Origin: Tissierellales bacterium
GTDB taxonomy: Bacteria; Bacillota; Clostridia; Tissierellales; Sedimentibacteraceae
Length of the DNA: 64,000 nt
Reading direction: 5' to 3'
Assembly: GCA_018433765.1 (NCBI GenBank)
Contig: JAHDQO010000007.1
Location: forward strand, 186,001-250,000
Each line of letters starts with the position of its first letter. Positions within the stretch are counted from its first letter, which is position 1. Below the pieces are notes generated by a model that was not told where the DNA came from, searched no databases, and saw only the letters and a list, made by a program, of their open reading frames with translations. The position numbers and the translations under genes were made by a program. Shown here in pieces: positions 50,779 to 59,088 of the stretch.

Positions 50779-50836
50779 GGACTCAAAATCCGTTGGGGGC
50801 AACTCCGTGTGGGTTCGAGTCCCACCTTCGGCACCA
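50779..50836 (+). repeat. attR: 58-bp direct repeat of the tRNA-Leu 3' half
   Basis: Same 58 nt as 38276-38333. It lacks the acceptor 5' strand, D-arm and half the anticodon stem, so it is not a functional tRNA gene. Confidence 0.96.
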
Positions 50837-50843
50837 AAAAATC

Positions 50844-50873
50844 AAAAAAGCAGTTTTTATGAACTGCTTTTTT
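50844..50873. terminator. Bidirectional terminator between attR and cobT
   Basis: Stem AAAAAAGCAGTT (50844-50855) with AACTGCTTTTTT (50862-50873). Probably the original tRNA-Leu terminator, now separated from the tRNA by the prophage; it also ends cobT. Confidence 0.88.
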
Positions 50874-50888
50874 GTTACTTTCTCATCT

Positions 50889-51938
50889 TTAGACAGCATT
50901 TATTCCTGATTCTTCAAATGTAATCATTTCTCTATTCATATATACTGCAGCTTCTATTACGTTCATTGCTATAGCAGCACCTGACCCTTCTCCGAGCCTC
51001 ATATCTAGGTGTAAGAATGGTTTGAATCCTAATATCTCAGATGCACAACTTGCTCCCTTTTCTTTTGACGCATGTGAACAAATAAGATATTCTTTTGTGT
51101 TTGGTTCTATTGAAGTTGCTATTAAAGCCGCTACTGTAGAAATATATCCATCAACAATAACAGGCACCTTATTAGCTGCACCAGCTAACATTACTCCTGC
51201 CATTCCTCCAATTTCTAATCCTCCAACTTTAGCGAGTACATCAATTGGGTCATCTTTATTAGGTTTATTTATTTCAATAGCTTTTTTTATTACCTTAATT
51301 TTATTAGCTAACTTATCATCAGGTAAATTTGCTCCTACACCAGTAACTTCTTCTGGCTCATATCCACCTAAAACTGATAATATAGCTGTAGATGGAGTTG
51401 TATTACCTATTCCCATTTCTCCGGTTCCTAGTAGTTTCACTCCTCTTTTTATTTCCTTCTTAGCAATTTCTATACCTACTTCAAGTGATTTTACTGCTTC
51501 TTCTCTTGTCATTGCAGGACCTTTAGCAATATTTCCTGTACCCATGCGTATCTTTCTGTTAATAATTTTGTCATAGTCCATTTCATTATTAATACCAATA
51601 TCTACTACAACAACTTCTGCTCCAGCTTGTTTCGCAAGAGCAGCTACACCTGTCACTCCTTTTACAATATTGTAACTCTGAACAACTGTAACAATTGGAA
51701 GTCCTGCTGCTACTCCTTCTTCACAAACTCCGTGATCTCCACTTAAAACTATAATAGATTTTTTAGTAACATCAGGTATCAATTTTCCTGTTATTGAAGA
51801 TATTTGTATAGAAATATCCTCTAGCATACCTAAACTACCTTTTGGTTTTACAAGATTGTTAATTCTTTTTCTTGCCTGCTCATTTACAACTCTGTCTATA
51901 GGCTTAATTTTTTTTAACGTTTCATTTAATAAATTCAT
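50889..51938 (-). CDS. cobT: Nicotinate-nucleotide--dimethylbenzimidazole phosphoribosyltransferase
   Basis: 349 residues from ATG 51938 (AAGGAGGG upstream; the earlier in-frame ATG at 51968 lies inside the attenuator hairpin). Signatures: KPKGSLGMLEDISIQ at the N-terminus, LSGDHGVCEEGVAA, GEMGIGNTTPSTA and the C-terminal catalytic Glu region LDMRLGEGSGAAIAM. It activates the lower ligand base for cobalamin nucleotide-loop assembly. No other cob genes are nearby; it may let the cell remodel salvaged corrinoids. It is controlled by the upstream cobalamin riboswitch. Confidence 0.96.
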   Translation of the reverse strand: MNLLNETLKKIKPIDRVVNEQARKRINNLVKPKGSLGMLEDISIQISSITGKLIPDVTKKSIIVLSGDHGVCEEGVAAGLPIVTVVQSYNIVKGVTGVAALAKQAGAEVVVVDIGINNEMDYDKIINRKIRMGTGNIAKGPAMTREEAVKSLEVGIEIAKKEIKRGVKLLGTGEMGIGNTTPSTAILSVLGGYEPEEVTGVGANLPDDKLANKIKVIKKAIEINKPNKDDPIDVLAKVGGLEIGGMAGVMLAGAANKVPVIVDGYISTVAALIATSIEPNTKEYLICSHASKEKGASCASEILGFKPFLHLDMRLGEGSGAAIAMNVIEAAVYMNREMITFEESGINAV

Positions 51939-51954
51939 TTGTCCCTCCTTAAAA

Positions 51955-51984
51955 TAAAAAAACCGCACTTAAACAAAAGTGCGG
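51955..51984 (-). terminator. Riboswitch-controlled attenuator of cobT
   Basis: Stem CCGCACTT (51963-51970) with AAGTGCGG (51977-51984), followed on the minus strand by TTTTTTTATTTT directly before the cobT SD. Placed between the riboswitch and the gene, so transcription attenuation is expected. Confidence 0.9.
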
Positions 51985-52035
51985 ATTTACCTTCTCCTCA
52001 CGAATTAATGCTACCATAGGCATCAATTTGATTTA

Positions 52036-52190
52036 TATAAGGCAGGTCTTCTGACTAAGATTCATTGTCACAACAGCCTTCCCGTTTCCAGTGGCATCTT
52101 GCAGTGACTCCTCAACACAGCGGCGGGTCCGTATGGGAGTTTAACCCAATTCCCTATTCTCCCTTTCAAAGGGCACCTTAATATACTATA
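52036..52190 (-). ncRNA. Cobalamin (B12) riboswitch
   Basis: On the minus strand the aptamer core reads AACTCCCATACGGACCCGCC, then GCTGTGTTGAGGAGTCACTG, GCCACTGGAAACGGGAAGGC and the B12 box AGTCAGAAGACCTGCC (52041-52056). All parts are in the order expected for the class, followed by a terminator stem. It should switch cobT off when cobalamin is plentiful. Confidence 0.95.
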
Positions 52191-52261
52191 TAAGTGATGA
52201 TAACATATATATTCAATCTCTGCAAACATAATTAATAACAAAAATTTATAATTAATTAATT

Positions 52262-52290
52262 TTGTTTTTTATGTAAAATTGTGGTATACT
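52262..52290 (+). promoter_or_regulatory. Promoter of the cation/proton antiporter gene
   Basis: TTGTTT (52262-52267), 17-nt spacer, TATACT (52285-52290) with an extended TG element just upstream of the -10. Confidence 0.7.
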
Positions 52291-52321
52291 GTAGATTGAT
52301 GACAAAAAAGGGAGATTTATT

Positions 52322-53488
52322 ATGAATACGTTATTAGTTTTAAGCATTGTAACTTTAGCAGGTATCATAACAGCTAAAGTTGCTAGAAGTTTTAAGTTGC
52401 CCTCTGTAACTGGATATTTACTTGCCGGACTTATTATTGGTCCATCAATACTAGAAATCATTCCTCATAATTTTATTACTGAATTAGGCTATTTGAGTGA
52501 AATAGCACTAGGTTTTATAGCTTTTCACATAGGAGAAAGTTTTGAAATTAAAAGAATAAAAAAACTTGCAAAAAATGTTATAGCTATAACTTTATATCAA
52601 TCTATCATCACTGTTATTATAGTTTTCGCAGTAATATATCTATTTACCAAAGATTTTACTTTTTGTATTATCATCTCAGCAATTTCAGCAGCAACTGCTC
52701 CTGCCGCTACACTAATGGTTATAAAAGAATATCACTCAAAAGGTAGTTTAACTGATACTTTAATTTCTGTTGTAGCATTAGATGATGTAGTGTGTATCCT
52801 TCTTTTTAGTTTCGCTTTAACAATTGTAGAAGTTTATTTGTTAGGTGCATTAAATTTTGTCACTGCAATCGTTTACCCTGTGTTAGAAATATTAGGTGCT
52901 GTTATTTTAGGAAGTATATTAGGCGTTATCATCGTTTATGCTTCTAATAGGCGTACATCAAATGATATGCTATTACTTATACCTGTATGTTTGATTACAT
53001 TAGGTATAGGTCTTGCTCAACAATTTGGATTATCTACATTGTTAACTTGTGTATCTATTGGAGCTGTAGTAGCCAATATGTCACAAATAAGACATAAGAT
53101 TTTTGATACAGTAGAATCTTTTGCTGTACCAATTTATCTAATATTTTTTACATTTTCAGGTATGCATCTTGATTTAAGTGTAATGAAAGAATTGGGTATA
53201 GTCGGAATAATTTATATCGTAGCAAGGGCTGCAGGCAAAATTATAGGTTCTTACATTGGAGGAACTGTAACTAAAGCTAACTATAAAGTTAAGAAATATC
53301 TAGGTTTAGGATTACTTCCTCAAGCTGGAGTTGCAATTGGACTTGCTGTAATAGCAGCAGACATGTTTCCTGATATGGGGTCAGAAATAAGAAACTTAAT
53401 AATGGCTGCTGTTTTATTTTATGAAATAATTGGACCCGTTTTAACAAAGTACATATTAATTAAATGTAATGAAGCACATGAAAATTAA
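52322..53488 (+). CDS. CPA2-family cation:proton antiporter
   Basis: 388 residues with about 12 membrane segments and no cytoplasmic RCK/TrkA domain. SFKLPSVTGYLLAGLIIGPS near the N-terminus, ISAATAPAATLMVIKEY and VVALDDVVCILLF (the conserved transport-site Asp pair) mark the Na+/H+ exchanger fold (KefB/GerN/NapA type). It probably exchanges Na+ or K+ for protons. RBS AAGGGAG. Monocistronic, with its own promoter and terminator. Confidence 0.9.
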   Translation: MNTLLVLSIVTLAGIITAKVARSFKLPSVTGYLLAGLIIGPSILEIIPHNFITELGYLSEIALGFIAFHIGESFEIKRIKKLAKNVIAITLYQSIITVIIVFAVIYLFTKDFTFCIIISAISAATAPAATLMVIKEYHSKGSLTDTLISVVALDDVVCILLFSFALTIVEVYLLGALNFVTAIVYPVLEILGAVILGSILGVIIVYASNRRTSNDMLLLIPVCLITLGIGLAQQFGLSTLLTCVSIGAVVANMSQIRHKIFDTVESFAVPIYLIFFTFSGMHLDLSVMKELGIVGIIYIVARAAGKIIGSYIGGTVTKANYKVKKYLGLGLLPQAGVAIGLAVIAADMFPDMGSEIRNLIMAAVLFYEIIGPVLTKYILIKCNEAHEN

Positions 53489-53520
53489 AGAGGTATAGTT
53501 TTTATAAACTATACCTCTTT
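53487..53520. terminator. Bidirectional terminator
   Basis: Perfect 14-bp stem AAAGAGGTATAGTT (53487-53500) with AACTATACCTCTTT (53507-53520) between convergent genes; T-runs on both strands. Confidence 0.93.
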
Positions 53521-53548
53521 AATAATTTATTATTATAAGATATAACCT

Positions 53549-53920
53549 TTATTCAACGTATACTTCTACTTTATCACCTTTTTCAGATTCTACATCTACT
53601 ATTTTACCTTCTGCACCATTTTTAACTGAATTAACAATTTCTTTAAAATCAACATCTTTCAAACTATCATTTAAATCTTTATCATAAGCTCTACCTATCT
53701 TTAAACCTGTTTCAACAAGTGCTAGCGGTATATTTACATTTGCTTTAACATTATCTTCTGGATCATACACTTTTACTCTAAGCCATTTAGCTGAACGAGA
53801 CTTTTCTATACTTTTTATTTCTTCTTTTTTAGTTTCTATTGCTTCTAGTAGTTTAATTCCTTCTTCTGCTGTTATTTTACCTTCTTCCACCATTTTCAAA
53901 ATTTTTATTTTTTCACTCAT
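53549..53920 (-). CDS. SHOCT-like domain protein, paralogue 1
   Basis: 123 residues. The N-terminus EKIKILKMVEEGKITAEEGIKLLEAI is the short SHOCT-like helical hairpin seen in YvlB/LiaX-type proteins; the C-terminal half (WLRVKVYDPEDNVKANVNIP, then LALVETGLKIG) is a beta-helix segment. It shares this second half with the 54475-54855 protein, so the two are paralogues flanking a DUF2089 regulator gene. Such trios are found as probable envelope-stress or regulatory operons in Firmicutes. RBS GGAGGTAATATC. Confidence 0.8.
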   Translation of the reverse strand: MSEKIKILKMVEEGKITAEEGIKLLEAIETKKEEIKSIEKSRSAKWLRVKVYDPEDNVKANVNIPLALVETGLKIGRAYDKDLNDSLKDVDFKEIVNSVKNGAEGKIVDVESEKGDKVEVYVE

Positions 53921-53993
53921 GATATTACCTCCAATAAAATTTATAATTACTGTATGTCTTATGGTAAATTAATTAAACATACTTTTTATCTAT

Positions 53994-54362
53994 TTAGTCT
54001 TCATTTAATATTTTTAGTGCTTCGTCAGATGTAATTTCGCCTTTACTTAATTTTTCAAGTACTTCTGTCTTATTAACTGAAGCTGCTCCACCTTGTGACT
54101 TATATCCTAATGAGGATATTACTTCGTTTAATAACCTTCTAACTGTAGGATATGATACTCCCAATTCTTTCTCAATTTCTTTAATATTACCCCTGTTTTT
54201 TATAAAAACCTCAGCAAAATATTTTTGTTCGGTATCTAGTTTGCAAAATTTACATAAATCAAATTCACCACTTATTTTAGTTTTACACTTTTTACAAGTT
54301 ATTTCTGTTACTTTTAATTCACTTTGACAAACTGGACATTTACCAATTACCTCTTTTTTCAA
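53994..54362 (-). CDS. DUF2089-family zinc-ribbon/HTH protein
   Basis: 122 residues from TTG 54362 (AAAGGAGAG upstream). An N-terminal zinc ribbon (CPVCQSELKVTEITCKKC and CKFC), a helix-turn-helix (NIKEIEKELGVSYPTVRRLL, about 60-85), and a C-terminal SHOCT-like hairpin (EVLEKLSKGEITSDEALKIL) resembling the start of the downstream protein. Likely DNA-binding regulator of this three-gene unit. Confidence 0.88.
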   Translation of the reverse strand: MKKEVIGKCPVCQSELKVTEITCKKCKTKISGEFDLCKFCKLDTEQKYFAEVFIKNRGNIKEIEKELGVSYPTVRRLLNEVISSLGYKSQGGAASVNKTEVLEKLSKGEITSDEALKILNED

Positions 54363-54408
54363 TTTATCTCTCCTTTCGTTTTATTAAATTACCCATAATA
54401 CTTAATAA

Positions 54409-54437
54409 AAGATCCTTCGACTAACACTCATTATGAC
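54409..54437. repeat. Degenerate copy of the 7.6-kb intergenic repeat
   Basis: AAGATCCTTCGACT followed by a shortened arm and TATGAC; it matches the reverse complement of 7631-7669 with an internal deletion. An AT-rich iterated stretch (54440-54474) follows directly before the stop of the next gene. Confidence 0.45.
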
Positions 54438-54474
54438 TTTATAATTTGAATTTTTCATTTTCAATTTTGAATTC

Positions 54475-54855
54475 CTAACATGTATAAATTAAAACATCTG
54501 CTTGTGGTGAGTTTACTTCTACTATAGTAAATGGAGGCTGTTCCATCAAAACATTTATTATTTGTTCAAAATCATCTGTAGAAAAATTATCAGGTATTTC
54601 ATTTGTATATTTTTTAGCTATTTTAAGACCAAATCCTGCTATATGTTTTACAAATTTTAAAGATAATTTTGGCAGATTAATTTTTTTATTGTTTTCTTTA
54701 TCATGTACAAGAATTTTTATTTTTCTTGCGTTTACTATTTGTACTTTTACGTTATTATCTTTAATTTTTATATCATTAATTTTTTTAAGTGCTGTACTAT
54801 AACTTATTTCATCTTTTAAAATATCATTTATTTTTTTATTTACTTCATAGTCCAT
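54475..54855 (-). CDS. SHOCT-like domain protein, paralogue 2
   Basis: 126 residues. The N-terminal helical hairpin is present but diverged (INDILKDEISYSTALKKINDI), and the second half (KIKILVHDKENNKKINLPKL, then SLKFVKHIAGFGLKIAKKY) aligns with the 53549-53920 protein. RBS GGAGGTTCG. It is the first gene of the trio. Function unknown. Confidence 0.72.
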   Translation of the reverse strand: MDYEVNKKINDILKDEISYSTALKKINDIKIKDNNVKVQIVNARKIKILVHDKENNKKINLPKLSLKFVKHIAGFGLKIAKKYTNEIPDNFSTDDFEQIINVLMEQPPFTIVEVNSPQADVLIYTC

Positions 54856-55015
54856 TTCGAACCTCCAATATCTTAATGAATATATAAATATTATTGATTA
54901 CATTTATATATTATATTAATTATTTTAATATGTCAATACATATTTTTAATTTATTTTAATTTTTATTAAGATTATTTATTTCTATATTAATTTTATTAAT
55001 ATATCAAATAAAAAA

Positions 55016-55035
55016 ATTGAGTCCGTAGACTCAAT
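55016..55035 (-). terminator. Terminator of the dap operon
   Basis: Stem ATTGAGTC/GACTCAAT with a CGTA loop, followed on the minus strand by a run of T. Confidence 0.88.
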
Positions 55036-55062
55036 TCAGCTTAATACTTGTTATTATAATTT

Positions 55063-56250
55063 TTAGATTTCTTTTAAAACTCTTTCAAATATATTAATAA
55101 ATTGACATATCTCTTCATAAGTTATATTTAAAGCTGGTAATAATCTTATTATTGTTCCTGCTGTTACATTTAATAGTAGTTTATTTTCAAAAGATTTTTC
55201 TTTTATTACACCAGCATATTCTCCAACATCTATTCCAAGCATTAGTCCTATTCCTCTTATGTCTTTAATTATACTTGGATATTGAACTTGTAATTCTTTA
55301 AGTTTAGTTATTATATATTCGCTCTTATCTTTTATCTCATAAAGAAATACTTCGCATAATGCATTGTTAAGTACTTCAAGCCCAGCTGCACATGAAACAG
55401 GATTTGGTGCAAATGTAGTACCATGTTCCCCTGGGCTTAAAATATTTTCTACTTTTTTGCTCGTAAGAACAGCTCCTATAGGAAGCCCCCCTCCTAATGA
55501 TTTAGCTAGAGTCACTATATCTGGTTTTATATTATAGTTATCTACAGCTAAGAACTTTCCTGTACGAGCAATACCTGTTTGTATTTCATCTATAACTAAT
55601 AAAAAGTTATATTTACTTGATAAGATTTCTATTTTTTCTAAAAATTCAGTATTAGCAGTAACTATTCCACCTTCACCTTGTATAACTTCTAATATAACAG
55701 CACAAACATCTTGATCAACTTTAGACTCAAAATCTTTGATATTATTATATTCGAAATATTCTACATCAGGCATTAGCGGTTCAAAAGCTTTTTGATATTT
55801 CTCTTGTCCGGTCAAAGATAAACTCCCCATAGTTCTTCCATGAAACGAATTATATGCAGTTAATATTTTTGTTTTATTTTCACTTATATTATTTCCAAAT
55901 TTACGAGCTATTTTTATCACTGCTTCATTAGCTTCCGTTCCTGAATTAGTAAAGAATACTTGATTAGCAAATGTATTTTCTACAAGAGTTTTTGCTAATT
56001 TCACAGCAGGTTCCATAGGAAAATAATTAGATAGATGTATATATTTTCCGGCCTGATTCATTATTTTCTCTAATATTTTTTTATTGTTATGTCCAAAACT
56101 ATTAACTGCTATCCCACTAAACATATCTAGATATCTATTTCCATCTTTATCTATTAAATAGGTACCTTCTCCTCTATCTATCTCTATATTTAACTTATTG
56201 TAAGTATTTAATATATATTTTTTATCTTGTTCGTATAATATACCGCTCAA
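55063..56250 (-). CDS. Class III aminotransferase, acetylornithine/N-acetyl-diaminopimelate type
   Basis: 395 residues from TTG 56250, which has GGAGG 8 nt upstream; the in-frame ATG at 56265 precedes the SD. PLP site: Lys in LAKSLGGGLPIGA, Asp in LLVIDEIQTGIARTG, and GTEANEAVIKIARK plus SFHGRTMGSLSLTG are ArgD-like. As the last gene of a dapA-dapB-dapH operon it most likely makes N-acetyl-LL-diaminopimelate in the acetylase branch of lysine synthesis, a step for which ArgD-type enzymes are competent. No arg genes are nearby, so arginine synthesis is less likely. Confidence 0.88.
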   Translation of the reverse strand: MSGILYEQDKKYILNTYNKLNIEIDRGEGTYLIDKDGNRYLDMFSGIAVNSFGHNNKKILEKIMNQAGKYIHLSNYFPMEPAVKLAKTLVENTFANQVFFTNSGTEANEAVIKIARKFGNNISENKTKILTAYNSFHGRTMGSLSLTGQEKYQKAFEPLMPDVEYFEYNNIKDFESKVDQDVCAVILEVIQGEGGIVTANTEFLEKIEILSSKYNFLLVIDEIQTGIARTGKFLAVDNYNIKPDIVTLAKSLGGGLPIGAVLTSKKVENILSPGEHGTTFAPNPVSCAAGLEVLNNALCEVFLYEIKDKSEYIITKLKELQVQYPSIIKDIRGIGLMLGIDVGEYAGVIKEKSFENKLLLNVTAGTIIRLLPALNITYEEICQFINIFERVLKEI

Positions 56251-56307
56251 AATAAATTCCTCCATCGTTTATTATATTTACTTTTGTCCTTATAAATTTT
56301 AAATTTT

Positions 56308-57024
56308 CTACCTATCTCTTAAATCTTCTAGTATTTCTGTTTTTTGTACTGTTTTTTCATCTTTCATTTTAATTACTTTTGCAGGTGAACCAGCTACTAC
56401 GCTCTCAGCAGGCACATCTTTTGTAACAATTGCTCCTGCTGCAACAACTGCACCTTTTCCAACTCTAATTCCTTCAAGAATAACTGCATTAGCACCAATT
56501 AGCACATCGTCTTCGATAATAACCGGTGTCTTACTTGGTGGTTCAAGAACTCCAGCTATAACAGCACCTGCACCTATATGTGCATTTTTACCTATAGTAC
56601 CTCTTGCACCTATAATTGCACCCATATCAATCATTGTACCTTCTCCAATTTCTGCACCTATATTTATAACAGCACCCATCATAATAACAGCACCTTTTCC
56701 TATAGATACTCTATCTCTAATAAATGCTCCCGGCTCAATACGTGCCGGAATTTCATTAGTATTTAGTAATGGAATTGCAGAATTTCTTCTATCATATTCA
56801 AGATATGAGTCTTCTATTACCATAAAGTTATCAGATAATATCTCTTTTACTTCGTCATATTCACCTATTACAGTTGCCGTGTAATCATCACCAAAAACTT
56901 TACAGTTTTTAAAATCAATCTTATTTAATTGTCCTTTTATATAAAGTTTTACAGGTGTTGACTTTTTTACTTCTTTTATGAATTTAGCAATTTCATATGG
57001 ATTTGTTAAATCTCTATTACTCAT
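56308..57024 (-). CDS. dapH: Tetrahydrodipicolinate N-acetyltransferase
   Basis: 238 residues. An N-terminal DapH-specific domain ([20 protein letters not shown]) is followed by left-handed beta-helix hexapeptide repeats (about 90-200: [36 protein letters not shown]) ending in [16 protein letters not shown]. It acetylates tetrahydrodipicolinate and so commits the pathway to the acetylase branch. RBS AGGAGAAAGAG; gap to dapB 67 nt. Confidence 0.95.
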   Translation of the reverse strand: MSNRDLTNPYEIAKFIKEVKKSTPVKLYIKGQLNKIDFKNCKVFGDDYTATVIGEYDEVKEILSDNFMVIEDSYLEYDRRNSAIPLLNTNEIPARIEPGAFIRDRVSIGKGAVIMMGAVINIGAEIGEGTMIDMGAIIGARGTIGKNAHIGAGAVIAGVLEPPSKTPVIIEDDVLIGANAVILEGIRVGKGAVVAAGAIVTKDVPAESVVAGSPAKVIKMKDEKTVQKTEILEDLRDR

Positions 57025-57091
57025 TTCTCTTTCTCCTCATCTATTTTGTTCTAATTGTCTAGTAATTCTGTTAAAATTTCTAATTTTTTTA

Positions 57092-57853
57092 TTATTCCTG
57101 CTCTAGTAAATTATCCATATTATAATATCCTGGGTTGCATGAGATAAGATATTGTGCAGCTCTAATTGCACCATTGGCAAATATATTTTTAGACATAGCA
57201 GTATGCTTTATTTGGATATTTTCATCCTTTCCTGCAAAAAGTATATTATGCTCACCGGGAATTGTACCTCCTCTTATCGCATGTATTCCTATTTCATTAT
57301 TTTTTCGTTTTGTGTTTCCACCAACTCTACCATAAATTTCTTCTGTTTCTATATTTATATTATCTTTAATGGTTTTTAGAAGCATTTTTGCAGTGCCACT
57401 AGGTGAATCTTGTTTTAAATTATGATGACTTTCTATTATTTCTATATCAAAGTCTTCTTCTAAAAACTTAACTGCTGTCTTTAATATTTTAGATAATACA
57501 TTTACTCCATAAGACATATTTGCACTTCTAAATACAGGTATTGACTTTGAAGATTCTTTTATCATTTCAAAATCTTCTTGTAAATATCCTGTTGTACAAA
57601 GAACCGCCGCTACTTTATTTTTCGAAGCATACTCTAATAATCCTTTCAATACAGACCTATTCGAAAAATCAATAATAACATCCGCTTTTTCTGTTATTTT
57701 ATTAAAATTATTATATATTGGAAATTTGGCTGTAGAACTATCTTTACTGTCTACGCCAGCTACTATATTCATATTTTCTTTTTCATTTATAAGAGTTTGT
57801 AAAACATGACCCATTTTCCCAGAACAGCCACTTAAAATTATTTTTACGCTCAT
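57092..57853 (-). CDS. dapB: 4-hydroxy-tetrahydrodipicolinate reductase
   Basis: 253 residues. N-terminal cofactor motif ILSGCSGKMGHVLQT, the catalytic ESHHNLKQDSPSGTAKML region (about 150-168), and GIHAIRGGTIPGEHNILFAG. It reduces the DapA product with NAD(P)H. Its start overlaps the dapA stop by 4 nt. Confidence 0.96.
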   Translation of the reverse strand: MSVKIILSGCSGKMGHVLQTLINEKENMNIVAGVDSKDSSTAKFPIYNNFNKITEKADVIIDFSNRSVLKGLLEYASKNKVAAVLCTTGYLQEDFEMIKESSKSIPVFRSANMSYGVNVLSKILKTAVKFLEEDFDIEIIESHHNLKQDSPSGTAKMLLKTIKDNINIETEEIYGRVGGNTKRKNNEIGIHAIRGGTIPGEHNILFAGKDENIQIKHTAMSKNIFANGAIRAAQYLISCNPGYYNMDNLLEQE

Positions 57854-58740
57854 TTAACCACCTTTTCTAATCCTATCTTTTCCATTTCGTTTATTAATAT
57901 TTGTTTATTCTTTTCTTCCATTTCTGCTAAAGGAAGCCTCAAATCTCCAACGTCCATTCCTAAAATATTCATACAAGTTTTTACTGGTATTGGATTAGTC
58001 TCAATAAATAATGCTTTAATAAATCCATTTAGTTTTAATTGAATTTCTCTTGATTTATTTATATCTCCATTTAAGAAATGCATAACCATATCATGTGTTT
58101 TTTTAGGTAATACATTTGATACTACTGATATTACTCCTTTTCCGCCTAGAGATAAAATAGGAACTACCATATCATCATTTCCAGAATATATTGCAAAATC
58201 ATCATCTAACTTACTTGCTAATTCTGCTAAATAACTAATATTACCACTTGCTTCCTTTATTGCAACAATATTCTCGTGCTTTGATAATTCTACTACTGCT
58301 TTTACACCTATATTAAACCCTGTTCTTCCTGGTACATTGTATAGTATTATAGGTGTATTTACTCTATCAGCTATATATTCAAAATGCTTTACTATTGCTG
58401 TTTGAGTAGATTTATTATAATAAGGAGTTACCATTAACAGACCATCTACACCTACTTCTTCTGCATATTGACTGAGTTTAAGACCATATTGAGTATCATT
58501 GCTTCCAGTTCCTGCAATAACAGGCACTCTACCTTTAACCCTTTCTACTGCAAATTTCATTATTGATTTATGCTCTGTATCATTCATTGTTGCAGCTTCT
58601 CCAGTAGTACCTGCAGTTATTATTGCATCAATACCTTGTTCTATCTGCCAGTCAATCAACTCTCCATATCTTTCAAAATCAATTACTCCATTCTTATATG
58701 GTGTTACTAAAGCTGTTCCTGCTCCTGTAAATAAATTCAT
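57850..58740 (-). CDS. dapA: 4-hydroxy-tetrahydrodipicolinate synthase
   Basis: 296 residues, TIM barrel. TAGTTGEAATMNDTEH, YNVPGRTGFNI with the catalytic Tyr (about 132) and AIKEASGNI with the Schiff-base Lys (about 160). First committed enzyme of lysine/DAP synthesis. RBS AGGAGGTATAATA. It is the first gene after the lysine riboswitch and its terminator, so lysine controls the whole dapA-dapB-dapH-aminotransferase unit. Confidence 0.97.
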   Translation of the reverse strand: MNLFTGAGTALVTPYKNGVIDFERYGELIDWQIEQGIDAIITAGTTGEAATMNDTEHKSIMKFAVERVKGRVPVIAGTGSNDTQYGLKLSQYAEEVGVDGLLMVTPYYNKSTQTAIVKHFEYIADRVNTPIILYNVPGRTGFNIGVKAVVELSKHENIVAIKEASGNISYLAELASKLDDDFAIYSGNDDMVVPILSLGGKGVISVVSNVLPKKTHDMVMHFLNGDINKSREIQLKLNGFIKALFIETNPIPVKTCMNILGMDVGDLRLPLAEMEEKNKQILINEMEKIGLEKVVK

Positions 58741-58832
58741 TATTATACCTCCTAAGATTTCTTATTTATTATACAAGTATTTTTTCTAAGTAATAGAGGC
58801 ATACAATTTGGGCTTAACCCAGGTATAAAAAA

Positions 58833-58860
58833 ATGCCATGAGTAAGATTACTCATGGCAT
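58833..58860 (-). terminator. Lysine-riboswitch attenuator
   Basis: Thirteen-bp arms ATGCCATGAGTAA and TTACTCATGGCAT, followed on the minus strand by TTTTTTTATA, between the riboswitch and dapA. Confidence 0.93.
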
Positions 58861-58881
58861 ATTATCCATATCTATTCTTAC

Positions 58882-59032
58882 CCAAATGTATTCCAGCACT
58901 CCTCAAACAGTTGGGTAACTGTTTTCGACAGTGCTATGTATATTTTACATAGCCCCAGCATACGCTTAACATATGCTTCGGCGACCGCCCCTTTCCAAAA
59001 AGTACTAATGGCAAACCGCAACCTCTGTAATA
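58882..59032 (-). ncRNA. Lysine riboswitch (L box)
   Basis: On the minus strand: GAGGTTGCGGTTTGCCATTA, TTTTTGGAAAGGGGCGGTCG, CCGAAGCATATG, TGCTGGGGCTATG, ACTGTCGAAAACAGTTACCC and GAGGAGTGCTGGAATACAT, the conserved core blocks of the class in correct order. It regulates dapA by attenuation. Confidence 0.95.
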
Positions 59033-59088
59033 CATTGTATTCAAATTTACGTAAATGTTAACAGATATATAGTACAATGTCAATACTT

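Larger units (their letters stand above)
38276..50836. mobile_element. Inovirus-type (filamentous phage) prophage integrated at tRNA-Leu(CAA), 12.5 kb
   Basis: Bounded by 58-bp tRNA-derived direct repeats. The minus-strand module (46.9 to 38.4 kb) encodes orf104, an ssDNA-binding candidate, orf92, a major coat protein with leader, a pIII-like adsorption protein, a pVI-like protein, a Zot/pI-like ATPase, three small proteins, a cysteine-rich protein, a replication initiator, a small RHH-like protein and the integrase. The plus-strand module (47.1 to 50.6 kb) encodes an XRE repressor, a pIII-domain mimic and cargo genes. No terminase, portal, tail or secretin is present. Coat, Rep, Zot and ssDNA-binding genes together identify a filamentous phage; most such prophages are smaller and many use host XerCD, whereas this one has its own tyrosine integrase. 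Confidence 0.92.

Noticed and set aside
50779-50836. Second tRNA-Leu gene
   Set aside because: Only the 3' 58 nt are present; the 5' acceptor strand and D-arm are missing. It is attR.
38276-50836. ICE, integrative plasmid or satellite element
   Set aside because: There is no relaxase, coupling protein or type IV secretion gene, whereas coat, pIII-like and Zot-like genes form a filamentous-phage module.
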